Source: Plantago major
Lineage: Eukaryota; Streptophyta; Magnoliopsida; Lamiales; Plantaginaceae
Length of the DNA stretch: 64,000 nucleotides
Direction of reading: 5' to 3'
NCBI GenBank assembly: GCA_026545765.1
Contig: CM048844.1
Coordinates: 25,738,237-25,802,236 of the forward strand
Numbering within the stretch: the stretch's first letter is position 1; every line of letters begins with the position of its first letter. The notes under the pieces are model-generated. The model saw nothing but the letters and a program-made list of their open reading frames with translations, did not search any database and was not told where the DNA came from. The translations under genes were made by a program, and so were the position numbers. Of this stretch, positions 12,478-23,915 are shown one piece after another.

Positions 12478-12831
12478 GGCTCTGTTCTATTCATCTAAGC
12501 GAGAACTAAATGAATTGATCTGGCGAGGCTGAAGTATAAAATATAAGCTAGCAGGCGTTGTTAAGCGTAAGCGTTTTAATTAAGCAATACAAATATTTTG
12601 TAACTTGTGAAATGCCCTTAGCTAAAAACAAACTTATGAAATCGAAAAAATTAAAAAACTTCGTATGCAAACACGAAAACATTATGCGACATACGGACAC
12701 TAAATAACAACACAAATCGAAAAACATTTCGAATTTTTTTTTTCTTCGAAAAATATTTCGGTTATAAAAATATTTACAAAAATCATGAAGTAATTTCGGA
12801 AAAAAAAAATTAAAAAAAGGAAATTTATGAA

Positions 12832-12989
12832 ATGGCCGGTTTTAAAACTGGCCATTTCATAAACTGGCCGGTTTTAAAACCGGCCAGTTCATGAATCTGG
12901 GCTTTTTTTTTTTTTTACAAATTGGAAGTAATTTGGAAAATTAAAGAAAAAGGAAATCGGAAGTGGCCGGTTTTAAAACCGGCCACTTC
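12832..12989. repeat. three GGCCGGTTTTAAAACCGGCC palindromes at the MULE left end
   Basis: Three palindromes lie at 12833-12854 (one mismatch), 12862-12889 (28 bases, perfect) and 12960-12989 (30 bases, perfect). All share the 20-base core, but the outer arms differ (ATGAAA, AACT, GAAGT), so each arm pair has changed in concert or been copied separately. A fourth copy is at 19892-19913 in the right end. Confidence 0.9.
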
Positions 12990-15414
12990 ATGGTTCCGGG
13001 TTTTTTTTTTTCTGGTTTTTTTAATTTGTTTTTGTGCTTTTTTAATTAATTTTAATTGGTTATATAATTGGTTTTCTTATTTTTTTAATTTTGGAAATTG
13101 ATTATGTTTTTTTTTCCTTTGTAAAAATTGATTTATATAATTATTTGTTTGTTTTTGTTAATTCAAATTTGCAATCGGGTTTGAAATTTGAACAAGGATA
13201 CAAACTTGAATAGGAAAATATTACATCGATAACTTCATCAAAAGTAATACAATACGACTAGAATATCAAATAATGTACTAATATAACGTACTAGTATTTC
13301 AATTCCGTTTGTTTTTTTTTACCTTCCCATTTCAATTCTAGTATTATTTCAAGACATTGGCACTCCATATTCATATTCGTTCGAGCCATTAGTAAAAATA
13401 TTCGTCTTACGGATCCCACAATACTCCTCCATACTTCTATATAAGGAGGGAGGGACTAATCACTAACACTCCATACTTCGACACACTCCATCTTCAAATA
13501 CCCAAACACGAAGTACCCTAACACTTAAAATAGACACTACATACCCTACCACTTGAAATTCCCAAACACTCCATTCCCGACCACTTAAAATACCCAAACA
13601 TTCAAAATCCCATACGTATAATATGAGTCAATCAAGCAATTTATGCGATTATCGTCAATGAATTTCAAGCGCACGAACATTTTCATCAACAATCGATTTT
13701 CGATACTCGAGAAAGGCGTAGCATGGACACGTGTTCTTGGAGAAGAAAATATATTTTTGCGATCTCACATTCTCGACGAAACACGTGTACATGGCATGTG
13801 GCGTCTTTGGTGCACATAGTCACGAAGGCAACAAACCGAGGCAAATTCGAAACTCAACCGGTACTAAAAGTTTTCTTACCCATTTCGTAAAGATCGTGGA
13901 GAAGTTCAAGGCGAGTGGAAGTTGTTGTGTAGAAGAATCACGAAGACCTGACCACCCCTCGAAATACCCCATTGGCACACTTCCACGTGAAGTTGGTGAT
14001 GAAGAGCGCGTGATAGTGCGATGTTGCGTTCGGGATGACACCTAAAGAAGCGCTTGTTCGTAGATGAATTCCCACTCGATTGCTGGGTTAGGACACATCT
14101 GATCTTGACGAGCTCAGCGGCGGGAGATGGGTGAAATGGAGCCAATGGAATATTTTATCCATTTGTTGCAACAACATAGCTACATATATTCTGCAGTCAA
14201 ACATCCGGAAACTGACATAATGGCTGGATTTTTCTTAGCTCATCCTAACACGAAGTCAATGCTGCGTTTATTCCCTCAAGTTGTCCTCATGGATGCGTAC
14301 AAGACAAATATGTACGACATGCCATTGGTGGAAGTGATTGGCGTTTTACCGACTGGGTAAAACTACCGCATAGCTTTTATTTTCATCTCGGACGAAGGCG
14401 TCGAAGTTATCCTTTGAGGGCTTACACGGTTGCGAGCATTGTTCACAGAATGTGGTGTTTTACCGGGGGTATTTGTTACGGACATAGAGCTAGCTGCAAT
14501 GCGTGCCATAGAGGATGTATTTCCATAATCAGCACACACACTACAAGAAAGTTCGGTTTTAGGGACGGAAATTAGGGACGGATAATTTAGGGACGAATCG
14601 GCACTTTTAGGGACGGATTAGGGACGGATAGGCCTATCCGTCCCTAAGCCATCCCTAATCCGTCCTTAAGTAGGGACGGATTATATAATCCGTCCCTAAT
14701 CCGTCCCTGTTTTAGGGACGGATTTTTTATCCGTCCCTAAAATTGTTGACCCGTAAAAAAAAAATATATATATTTTTTAGGGACGGATAGATATCCGTCC
14801 CTAATGGTAGAGACGGCTTAGGGACGGATAAAAAATCCGTCCCTAAAGCTCAGTGTTCTAAATAGAACACGGGAAGCAGAATCATTTCTATTTCCATTTC
14901 ATTTCTTCTTCCTTCCTTTCTCCCAATTCGTCCCAAGCATTTTCCGGCCAAATCTAAGCGATTAGGCCAATCTTGGTCTCGTTTCGAAGCTCGTCGGACA
15001 AGGAGCTTGGATTGTGCATCAATTTCAACTTTCATCTGCTATTTTTCCCGAAATTGAAGGTATTTTGGCTAAAACCCTTACTTTTAAAATTTTGGGAATT
15101 TTATGAATTTCGACTAGTTTGATCAATTGTATGTTTATAGGAAGTATGTAGTAGATAATTTAGCTTATATTACGTATTGGGTTAGCTTTGAGATGTGCAA
15201 TTGATATATTTATTGTGAAATTGGATTGCTAGTATGATGTTACTATGATTGTAAGTGTGTAGGGTATTTACTTAGCTAATTGTTGAATTATGAATCCCGG
15301 TCGTTCATGGATGTACCGTCGCACTGTTAATGGCATAATTGAATCTAGTTTTGTGGAAGGGGTTGAATCCTTCATTGCTTTTGCACTTACACATACTAAT
15401 TGTTTGAGTCGGGG

Positions 15415-15700
15415 ATGATGAAGTGCATGAAGGAACCGTTCCGAGTGATATGAGCTTGCTGCTCTAGAAGTTGATCGATCGTTTGCTTGAGAGGATTCAT
15501 CAGCTCATTCACCTGCTCTTGAGTGTAGAAATTTTCACGTGATGAGGATGCCTGCTGCGACACGGAGAATCTACCACCGGGTGTCAATGAAGAATATTTG
15601 GTCCTGCTCCCTTAGCGTCCATCGGATTAACTTGGAAGAATATTTGGTCCTGCTCTCGAATTGTGAGTTCATGACCATCGATCATCCTCTCCTCCATAAT
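15415..15700 (-). repeat. inverted duplicate of 17141-17410 inside the CACTA
   Basis: Read on the minus strand, this stretch matches 17141-17410 on the plus strand, including peptide MNPLKQTIDQLLEQQ versus VNELMNPLKQRSINF and the DNA around GACCAAATATTCTTCCAAG. The two copies form a long foldback around the CACTA coding remnant. Part of the left copy is duplicated again (GAAGAATATTTGGTCCTGCT twice, near 15590 and 15640). Confidence 0.8.
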
Positions 15701-15879
15701 CCGTCTCGACTTTTTAGTCTTCCTGACGTGTTAAATGTATATGTTTTACATGCATGCCAATTCAACTTATCTTTCTTACTACAACTTGTTATATATGCTT
15801 TATTAAGTGTCTATTATATATGTTTTACATGTCAATTCATCTCGTCTTTCTTACTAACACTTGTTGTATGAATTTGCGA

Positions 15880-17160
15880 TGCCGAGGCAAAGGAGGTCCA
15901 CATCATCCACCGGCCATTAGTGCTACTAGTGGTGGTCTGATCTGAGTAGCCCTTGAGGCTATGACATTGGAGGAGTTCACACATGTTCTGAGACTCCCAG
16001 GCTCGGCGTGGGGGCGTCAATGTTTCTTGACTTATCCTCCGACGGTGTCCCTACCGATTCGACACCGGTGCTAGTTGGAATGGGAAGCGGTTTTGTTCCC
16101 GAGCAGGAAGAAGTAAGTATTATGCATTTGTAGAACATAACTTGGATAATTACTAAATGTCGGGTGAATATACTAATAATGTTTGTTTCATGTCTATCTC
16201 ATTTATGAGCTTTGTACCGGGTGCCTCCGAAAATCTTGGTAAGATTATAAGACTTGGAGGGAGAAGTGAAGGAGGAGAAGTGGTCACGCTCCCGGATAGG
16301 ATGAAGCATCATTATTTTGATGAGATGCGGGTAAGCTTAAATGTTACAAAGCTTTATCCATGTTCTTTGACTTGTTGTCTTGATTGAGTGGTATATTAGC
16401 TTTGTGTACTTGGGTGATATGTTAGTCACCGTTGTGTTAGTAAATTTTAGGACAATTTGAGTCTGAACTTGTTGTCTTGATTTAAGTGGTATGTTAGCTT
16501 GTACTTGTGTTTACTTTAAATTCGACTTTCATTAATATATTTGGGCTTGCTACTTATGGAAATGTTGTAGAAACTCTACTTCATTCCAATGCCCTCATTC
16601 CCCAATGTGGCTGTTTTTAGGCTGTTGGGTGAGTGTTATAAGAGGATGGTTTGCAACATGAAAGCATCTGGGGTAAAGCCATGATGGATGGGGATGACAG
16701 TGGGCACTTTGGCGGAGTTCTTGAGAGATCCACTTGTCATGGACATGGCGGCGAAAACAGGCGAACCGGTTGGTAGCGAGATGGTACAGGCACCTCCGAG
16801 CATCATTATGGGTCATGGTTATTCTGAGACCACGGATGTCGGTTAGTATATATGTTATTTCGACTTGCAATATGATTTGTACTTATGTTTTTGCTTTCAT
16901 TTCTAACAACTTTCTACTTGTTTGCATGTTCTTGACTCCATGCCGGGAGCCCTCTTGCTCTTCACCACTTTAAGAAGGCAAAAATGAAGAATGGCATGTG
17001 GGTGATCCTAGGGCGAACAAATTGGGGTATGTTTCTTTGTTAAGGTTCACATTTGTATTTGTGTATATTTTGGCTCGGCGTATCTTCCTAAAGCGTATCT
17101 CATTTCGTATACACTACACTTGCGGTGAGGTGGGCGAATTATGGAGGAGAGGATGATCGA
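15880..17160 (+). pseudogene. CACTA accessory ORF remnant
   Basis: Exon-like fragments read TPRLGVGASMFLDLSSDGVP, VPGASENLGKIIRLGGRSEG, LPDRMKHHYFDEMR and VFRLLGECYKRMVCNMKASG, then AEFLRDPLVMDMAAKTGEPV. Intron-like gaps with GTAAGT and AG lie between them. The pattern fits the accessory (non-DDE) plant CACTA protein, but stops interrupt it and no catalytic domain is seen. Family assignment is by context. Confidence 0.5.
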
Positions 17161-18959
17161 TGGTCATGAACTCACAATTGAGCGGGACCAAATATTCTTC
17201 CAAGTTAATCCGATGGGCGCTAAGAATTGAGTGTATGGGCTCGGTTTGGGCCCTTCATTGACACCGGTGGTAGCTTCTCCGTGTCGCGGCATCCTCATCA
17301 CGTGAAAATTTCTACACTCGAAGCGGTGAATGAGTTGATGAATCCTCTCAAGCAACGATCGATCAACTTCTAGGCGTGAAGCTCATATCACTCGTCGGAT
17401 GGATGAGATGGCACAATGAGATGTTCATGCGAACCAACAACCACCGCCTCCTCCGGTTCTTAGATGCTCATGTACTTACGTTGTTCTAGATACATACTTT
17501 TCACATTATTCAACTTATCCGGATATTTAGTCTTTTGTTGGATATTTTATCGAATCTCTATTTTAATTAATGCAATTTTATCACTTTCGGGTATATTATC
17601 TACTACATTGTAAAGCGGTGAAATGTAAAAACATAAAAATTAAAAAATTAAAAAAAAGCGGTTTAGAGGCGGATTAGGGGCGGTTATCCGTCCACAAGGT
17701 TAGGATGGATAAATCCGTCCCTAATGGTCCTGACCATTAGAGGCGGATATTATCCGTCTCTCTAATGGTGTTTGACCATTAGGACGGATAAAATCCGTCA
17801 CTGGTTAGGACGGATAATATATCCGTCCCTAAGCGTTAGAGACGCCGTTTTGGGGCAGGCGTCCCTATCAAATCTAATCCGTCCCTAACGGATTAGGGAC
17901 GAATCGGGAAGGGTTTAGGGACGGATAAATCCGTCCCTAAACCTGATTTTTTTTGTAGTGGCCGGAGGCATATATGTAAGGATGTCACGAGGTATATAAG
18001 TGGGCTAATGGGTATCAAAAAGTATGAACGTGCGACGAATGCAAGATGGGAACGTATCGTTTATGCAAGTACTCCGGAACAATATGAAGCGGTATTGCCG
18101 AAATGGTAGAAACTGGTTCGTCAACCTAAGTTCATCAGCGTGCTGCGTAAAACATGGTTGGACCCATACCACGTTCGATTTGTACACGCTTGGACGAAAG
18201 ACATCCTGCACTTTGGTTGTGACACGACCAACAGGTAATTGAATTTTGGTACTACATTTATTTCGTAATGTACTACTATCGACTGATCACTAACATTCAA
18301 CAATGTAATTGCAGGGTCGAAGGTACGCATGTCAGGTACAAGACATGGTTGGGGGCTTCAAACCAGAAGTTTCATAGGGGTTCCCAGTATAACACCTTCA
18401 AATGCACTATGATGCTATGTGCCCTGAGTTTGAGAAATCGCACACGAAGCATCCACATCTCTCTACCCGTGGAATATACCGCAGGCTTGGAGGTGCAGTT
18501 TCACATCTCGCTATAAAGTTAATGGTCCATGAAAGATCCACCGTTAATGCCGGTGAATGCGATCACGCATTGTGTACCAGTTGGGGACTAGCATGCGCAT
18601 GCGAACAACAACAAAAGAGTGTGAGCAGGAGGAGCATAAATCCCATCACAGATATTCACGAGTTACAGGTACACTTCATATGGGAGAACCGTACGACAAG
18701 CGACAAATAATGCAGGACCGGATTCGATGATTAAGCGAGGACCGTAGGGAATTGCCACGGAGGAGGAACTCGGTCATACTACGAAAATGAGAGCACGTCA
18801 TACCGTGCACGGAGGAGCCACCAATCGAATCTGAAGAAAGTGGCGAAATCCTAGAACAGCTGGAGGAGGATCCCGTCGAGTTAGGAAGATCAACCTGCCG
18901 GTCAATCTCAACAAACTCCCTCCAACAATACAGGCACGTATACAAGTACTGGTAATTCA

Positions 18960-19540
18960 TTCTTATATCAAAATCAGATGCCAACACAAGGTCTACACAA
19001 CATTCGAGGTTGGAATGACGTTCGTCCGAATGGAATCTGCGGATTTAGATATATCGCACAACTCCAATACAATGCACAAGAAGAGTGGCCACGCGTCAGG
19101 CAAGATCTTCTTCGGGAGTTGACGGACAACGCATATCTGTACATCGCGGAAATGGGGGCACTGGGTCCGGAAATATCGAATGCACTAAAGCTGGTTTGCG
19201 GGATCATGCGTGAAGCGAAGGCGTTTATTGGTTTACACTACGGATATGGGGTTGCTACTTACTCTGACGTATCAGCGGGTATTCTCCTCATATGTAAGAG
19301 ACATGGGTCTTACATACTTGCCCTTGGAATGTAAATGCGGACATGGATTGACTTCTTGGACCCCCGGTAGATCAAGAGTGGACAATCGCATTTGTCAACG
19401 CAACCATTACATCAGTTAACGCGTTGGTAGAAAGTCCACTTCCACCACTCTGGCCAACCTGGGCGCATCAAACTGAGGCAAGAACAACGCATTGGCAGCA
19501 ACATTATGCCGTTCGGCTACGTCAGTGGTTTACGTTGTAG
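18960..19540 (+). pseudogene. OTU-like cysteine protease tail of the MULE protein
   Basis: The frame from 18978 reads IRGWNDVRPNGICGFRYIAQ, then EEWPRVRQDLLRELTDN; a shifted frame follows with YLPLECKCGHGLTSW and DNRICQRN, then a third frame with WTIAFVNATI. The G-x-CGFR motif with a following WxxVRxxLLxEL helix is the active-site Cys region of OTU-type proteases found fused to some plant MULE and FAR1-like transposases. At least two frameshifts break it. Whether such tails act as deubiquitinases in MULEs is not known to me. Confidence 0.7.
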
Positions 19541-19891
19541 TCAATTAACTAAAAAAATTTGTTAGCTTTTCGACTTATGTTCTGTTGCGTATTTTTATAA
19601 TGTAAGGACTCAAATGTCATGTTCTAATAAAATTTTTTTCGACTGGCGATTAATTTATGAAAGATACGTTCAATACATTATTTAACTTTTACTTTCTCAT
19701 AAATCAATGAGAAAAGTGATTTTCAATTTCCAAAATTAAAAAAATATGAAAACTAATTAAAAAAAAACACAAAAACCAATTAAAAAGCGGTAATAAAAAG
19801 CACACGAAAAAAGCAGAAAAAAATTGAAAAAAAGCGGAACATAGGGTAGCGTTTTAAAAGCGACTAATAAAAAATCGGCCACATTATGATT

Positions 19892-19913
19892 TGGCCGGTT
19901 TTAAAACCGGCCA
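19892..19913. repeat. GGCCGGTTTTAAAACCGGCC palindrome at the MULE right end
   Basis: A perfect 22-base palindrome, the counterpart of the three at the left end. Confidence 0.85.
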
Positions 19914-20323
19914 GTTCATGTTCCGGGTTTTTTTAATTTTTTTTTCCAAAATACTTTCCAACTTATTAAAAATAAAAAATAAAATAAATAAATAAAAAGC
20001 CCAGATTCATGAAATTACTTCAAGATTTTTGTAAATATTTTTATAACCGAAATATTTTTCGAAGAAAAAAAAATTTCGAATTTTTTTTCAATTTGTGTTT
20101 AATGTTGTTATTTAGTGTCCGTACATGTTCGCATAATGTTTTCATGTTTGCATATACGAGTTTTTTTAATTTTTTCGTATTTTATAAGTTTGTTTTTTAG
20201 GTAAGGGCATTTCCGTCAAGTTACAAAATATTTGTGTTGCATTTAGCCGAAAACGTGTTGCGTTTAACATTGCTGCTAAGCAGAGCTGAACTGAATGGGT
20301 TTGCAGAGGAAGAGAACAGAGCC

Positions 20324-20541
20324 TTATTCCGAATTTGTTTCAAGCCCTGAAATTTACGGAATTCCAGTTTTGGTGAACACCCCAAGCGGAAGCATCAAAT
20401 GTTAATCGTTCCACATGGAAAATGCTGTCGACAAAATTGTAACAAAGAACACAGTAGCAACATTAGTATAGAGTGAGTGATGTAAATAATCGCCAATTAT
20501 TCGGAAAACTAATTACCAGGCTGTGCCATGTGCTGTTCACC
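20324..20541. other. short spacer between the MULE and the LINE
   Basis: This is unique-looking DNA between two transposons. It continues to the right of the LINE at 25509. No gene is seen. Confidence 0.4.
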
Positions 20542-20555
20542 ATTCTGATGACTTT
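20542..20555. repeat. LINE target duplication, left copy
   Basis: ATTCTGATGACTTT is repeated exactly at 25495-25508. The T-run that follows is the LINE poly(A) tail read on the other strand, so the last Ts are shared. Confidence 0.9.
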
Positions 20556-20710
20556 TTTTTTTTTTTTTTGGAACAAATATAGCTTTTTATTCCAAGTAAA
20601 CGTTCAAGTACAACGACCAAAACTGACGAGCAAACTATAGAAAGATAAACACATCAAGGTTCACCCCGAACTTATAAAGCAGGATACCCCATATATGACC
20701 TACAAAGGAA

Positions 20711-23700
20711 CTAGCTTGGAATTAACAAGACAACGACGATAGCTTTACGCACCACGCCGCAATATCCGTGCATATCTTCAACCCCATCCATAAAGATCGC
20801 GGTTCGTTCAATCCAAAGTGCATACACAAATTCCGTGATTAGCAATTTGAAGTCGGTGACTCTATCCCCTTTAGTACATGACAAGTTGGGCGTGAGATCA
20901 TGCCGGTCTCCATGAATCGAGGAATGCCAAACGATGAAGGGCGCCTCCAAGCAGCTCGAATATGAGAACAAGAAAAAAACAAGTGGTCAATAGATTCACT
21001 TACCACATGACATAATACACAAGATCGATGGGTCCGGAATGTCACAGAATTGTTGCAGACGATCTTTTATGCATAAGTCTCCTTAAAACTTGACGAAATA
21101 CAAATTTAGCTCGGTGTAGCTAAATTGCATAACAATCCACTCGAGGCTTCCTAGGAAGGGCGAAGCAATCTATATCTGACGCATGAAACTCCTCCATCCC
21201 GAATGTCATCTCGAATCGCAAATGAGCTATCTCATCCTATACTTCAACAACTTCTTAAAGAGATCTGAAGCTTGTAATGGGACACCATTACATCAATCAG
21301 TGTTATGTCTGATGCGAATGAATCCACTGAATCCATAATTTATCAGACTTATGATGAATAGCCCATAGAAGCTTGAGCATACATGCCTTATTCCAAGTTG
21401 GCAAATGAACCAAATTTAAGCCACTCTCAGCTCTACTGCGGCAAACATCATCCCAAGCAACAAGAGCTCTCTTGCCGCCCACATCTCCTGACCAAAGGTA
21501 TTGGCGACAAATAGCATTAATACATTTCATAACCTTATTTGGAAAAGGAAACAGCTGGCTCCAGAAGTTCTGAACTGCATAAAGTACACTCTGAACCAAC
21601 TGAAACGACCACCATAACTAAGGAGTTTAGCAGTCCAATGATGTATTTTGCTCAACATTTTATCCAACAGAGGTTGATACTGACTAATAGAGAGCCTCTT
21701 GGCATTCGTGAACTCTAAATGCGGAATGGGAGAGAGCCTTGGATATGGATATGATCAAGAATCTCTGCTTCTTCCCAGCAGACACCCAAGAAGTAAATCT
21801 CACTCTTAGTCTATTAGCCACCAAACCCGTGCGACTAAAGCGCTCAAAACAATCCGACATATAAGTGATTGACTCAAAGTTCCTTTAGAGAAGACGGTGG
21901 GTCATCGAAATGTCGGATCGTAATCTTGATAAAGAACACTTCGGATGGTATCTAAACAAAGGATTAGTATGTAAAGTGTGCATCAGTCGACTGAGATACT
22001 CTATACAAATAACAAAGAGGTAAGGGGAGACAGGGTCGCCTTGCCTCAATCCCTTCCTACCAAAGGCTCGACAACGAACCATTCGACAAATCGGTAGGAA
22101 GCGGTCATACAACTCATAATCGAACAACAAAGCGATCGGGAATCCAAATCCCTAAGAATCGCTTTCGACAAATCCCGATGAATAGAATCATCGCCTTCTA
22201 TGGATCGATCTTGATCATACAAGTAAACATACTCTTCCTTTCGTAACCTGATGAGCTCTGAGCCATGATTGTATTATCATGTATAAACACGCCGAGGCAG
22301 CGACTTGCTCTATGTTCACAAGATGACTCATAACAAGACTTCATCGAGTAGTAATAATCTTAGAGATTATTTTATCTGAAACAGTCTGACAATGATGTCT
22401 AAAATCCACAGTATTAGCTCTGATCCCTTAGGTATGAGAGTGAGGAGAGTAGTATTAACACTCTTTAGTAACTTGCTGTCTGAAGAAGTCTTTAATAGCA
22501 ACCGTAACATCCAGACCCACAATATCCCATGTTGCTTCGAAAAACTTAGAAGAGTATCCATCCAAACCAGGAGCTTTATCATCACCAATACTAAATAAAG
22601 CAGTCCTCACCTCCTGATTAGTGATTGGAGCAACCAGTTGCGCATGCTGAGTAGGCTCCAACAAAGTTCCACTACGAATAACAGACACATCAACACCAGT
22701 GGAAACAACAGCAGGTGTACCCATCAAAGACTTATAGAAACTCAAAACTTCAGAATGAATATCAGCCTCAGAAGTGAGTTGGACCCCTTGCTTATTGAAG
22801 AGTACATGGATCCCAGCTTTCTTCCGAGTTTTCAAGCTAGCATGAAAAAATTTGTTGTTGCCGTCACCACACTTCAACCAATGCACCTTAGCTTGCTGTT
22901 TCAAGATCTGTTCCTCCACAAGCATCCACTTATCATAATCAAGCAAAGCCTCCTTCTCCTCCTCAAAAAGCTGCATGTTGAGAGGATCAAGTTGTAAACT
23001 ACTTTGGATAGCATCCACTCGAGCCCTAGCTGTAGTAATTCGAAGCTGAGTACTAGCATAGTACTTGCGCAAACCTTGCAACTGAACATGAAGAGGCTTC
23101 AATTTCGACCAAAGTTGAAACATTTTCACACCTTGAAAATCAATCTTCCAAGACTCACGCACAACTTGCAAAAAATCCGGATGATCAACCATACAATTTA
23201 GAAACTTAAACTGACGTTTGGGTAAAGAAATAGCGATCCACCACCAAGAGTGGTGAATGATCGAAGTACTGCATTAAGAACATGGACAACAATGAACATA
23301 CCACAAACCATTTGAGATTCTGACATCTATCTATCCGAGAATAAATAAGATTCGCACGCTGATTATTACACCATGTGTAACTCCAACCCATATAAGGCAG
23401 GTCCTGGAGCTGAGCATCACCCAAAGCCTCCCTAAAATCAGAACACTCGGCATCAGTCACAAGATTACCCCCCAACATGTCCGTAGCACACAAGACATTG
23501 TTGAAATCCCAAGAACAACCCATGAGTCCTGAGTCCGGGAAGCAAGGCTTCTCAAGCACTCCCACAGAGGACAACGTGCTTCAAGAGAATTTGAAGCATA
23601 AACAAAAGTAACATAACTCCGAAAGGAGCCACTCATACTAGTGGCTAAACCATGAACATCTTTGAGGCAGCGAAATCACACGAAAATTAACGAAAGCGAT

Positions 23701-23915
23701 TCGAAGCAACCCACACGCCCATTCATTGCATGAGCATAATTATCACTAAAATCGATAAGCTCCAAACAACTTCCTACAACAAGCCGCATTTTTTTGTTTA
23801 GCTCGAGGTTCTAACAAACCAATCAAACCAACTTTATTATCGATAATGAACCTATGTACATCTTTCTGCCGAAGGATGTACTCATCCCTCGCACATTCCA
23901 ACTAGCAAAAATCAT
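20711..23915 (-). pseudogene. LINE ORF2: endonuclease, reverse transcriptase, zf-RVT
   Basis: ORF2 starts at 23915 with MIFASWNVRGM, the typical endonuclease start. It continues through GCSWDFNNVL and YTWCNNQRANLIYSRIDR (23206-23574). The RT region reads WLKCGDGNNKFFHASLKTRK, DDKAPGLDGYSSKFFEATWD (22455-23192) and [20 protein letters not shown] (21885-22130). Towards the C terminus, GGKRALVAWDDVCRSRAESG (21303-21599) and CVLCHVVSESIDHLFFSC (20839-21045) form the zf-RVT zinc-binding region. Frames change several times, and the FADD/YADD catalytic box is not recognisable after the QGDP block. The ATG overlaps the ORF1 stop as ATGA at 23912-23915. Confidence 0.9.

Larger units (their letters stand above)
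14539..17960. mobile_element. CACTA (En/Spm) element nested in the MULE transposase
   Basis: It starts CACTACAAGAAA and ends TTTTTTTTGTAGTG, the standard CACTA terminal repeats. Both subterminal regions (about 14555-14860 and 17655-17945) are packed with TAGGGACGGAT-type units in both orientations, as expected for transposase-binding repeats. The MULE coding frame resumes after the right end, which supports an insertion. The 3-bp flanks are ACA and GCC, so the usual target duplication is not seen. At 3.4 kb and without a full transposase it is non-autonomous. Confidence 0.9.
13660..18710 (+). pseudogene. MULE transposase, split by a CACTA and broken by stops
   Basis: Before the nested element, 14127-14537 reads as AGFFLAHPNTKSMLRLFPQV, then VVLMDAYKTNMYDMPLVEVI and VTDIELAAMRAIEDVF, with stops between. 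These are the first part of the MULE catalytic domain, with the DAYKTN and VTDIE motifs. After it, 17961-18240 continues with ICKDVTRYISGLMGIKKYE and TWLDPYHVRFVHAWTKDI, and 18310-18710 with VEGTHVRYKTWLG and a SWIM-like CDHALCTSWGLACAC. An N-terminal region from about 13660 is barely recognisable. At least six stops or frameshifts rule out function. Confidence 0.85.
12478..20323 (+). mobile_element. decayed Mutator-like element (MULE) with a nested CACTA
   Basis: The ends are inverted: the left begins GGCTCTGTTCTATTCATC and the right ends in the complement GAAGAGAACAGAGCC. About 300 bases of both ends align as terminal inverted repeats, sharing for example ACAAATATTTTGTAACTTG and CATTATGCG. 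Each end is followed inward by one or more palindromes built on GGCCGGTTTTAAAACCGGCC. Inside lie transposase fragments and an OTU-like region on the plus strand. Without the nested CACTA the element would be about 4.4 kb. I see no convincing 9-bp target duplication (flanks TCAAAATTA and TTATTCCGA), so it is old or was rearranged. A fragment of a related end lies at about 46360-46473. Confidence 0.85.

Noticed and set aside
12469..20332. 9-bp target duplication of the first MULE
   Set aside because: TCAAAATTA and TTATTCCGA do not match, so no duplication is claimed.
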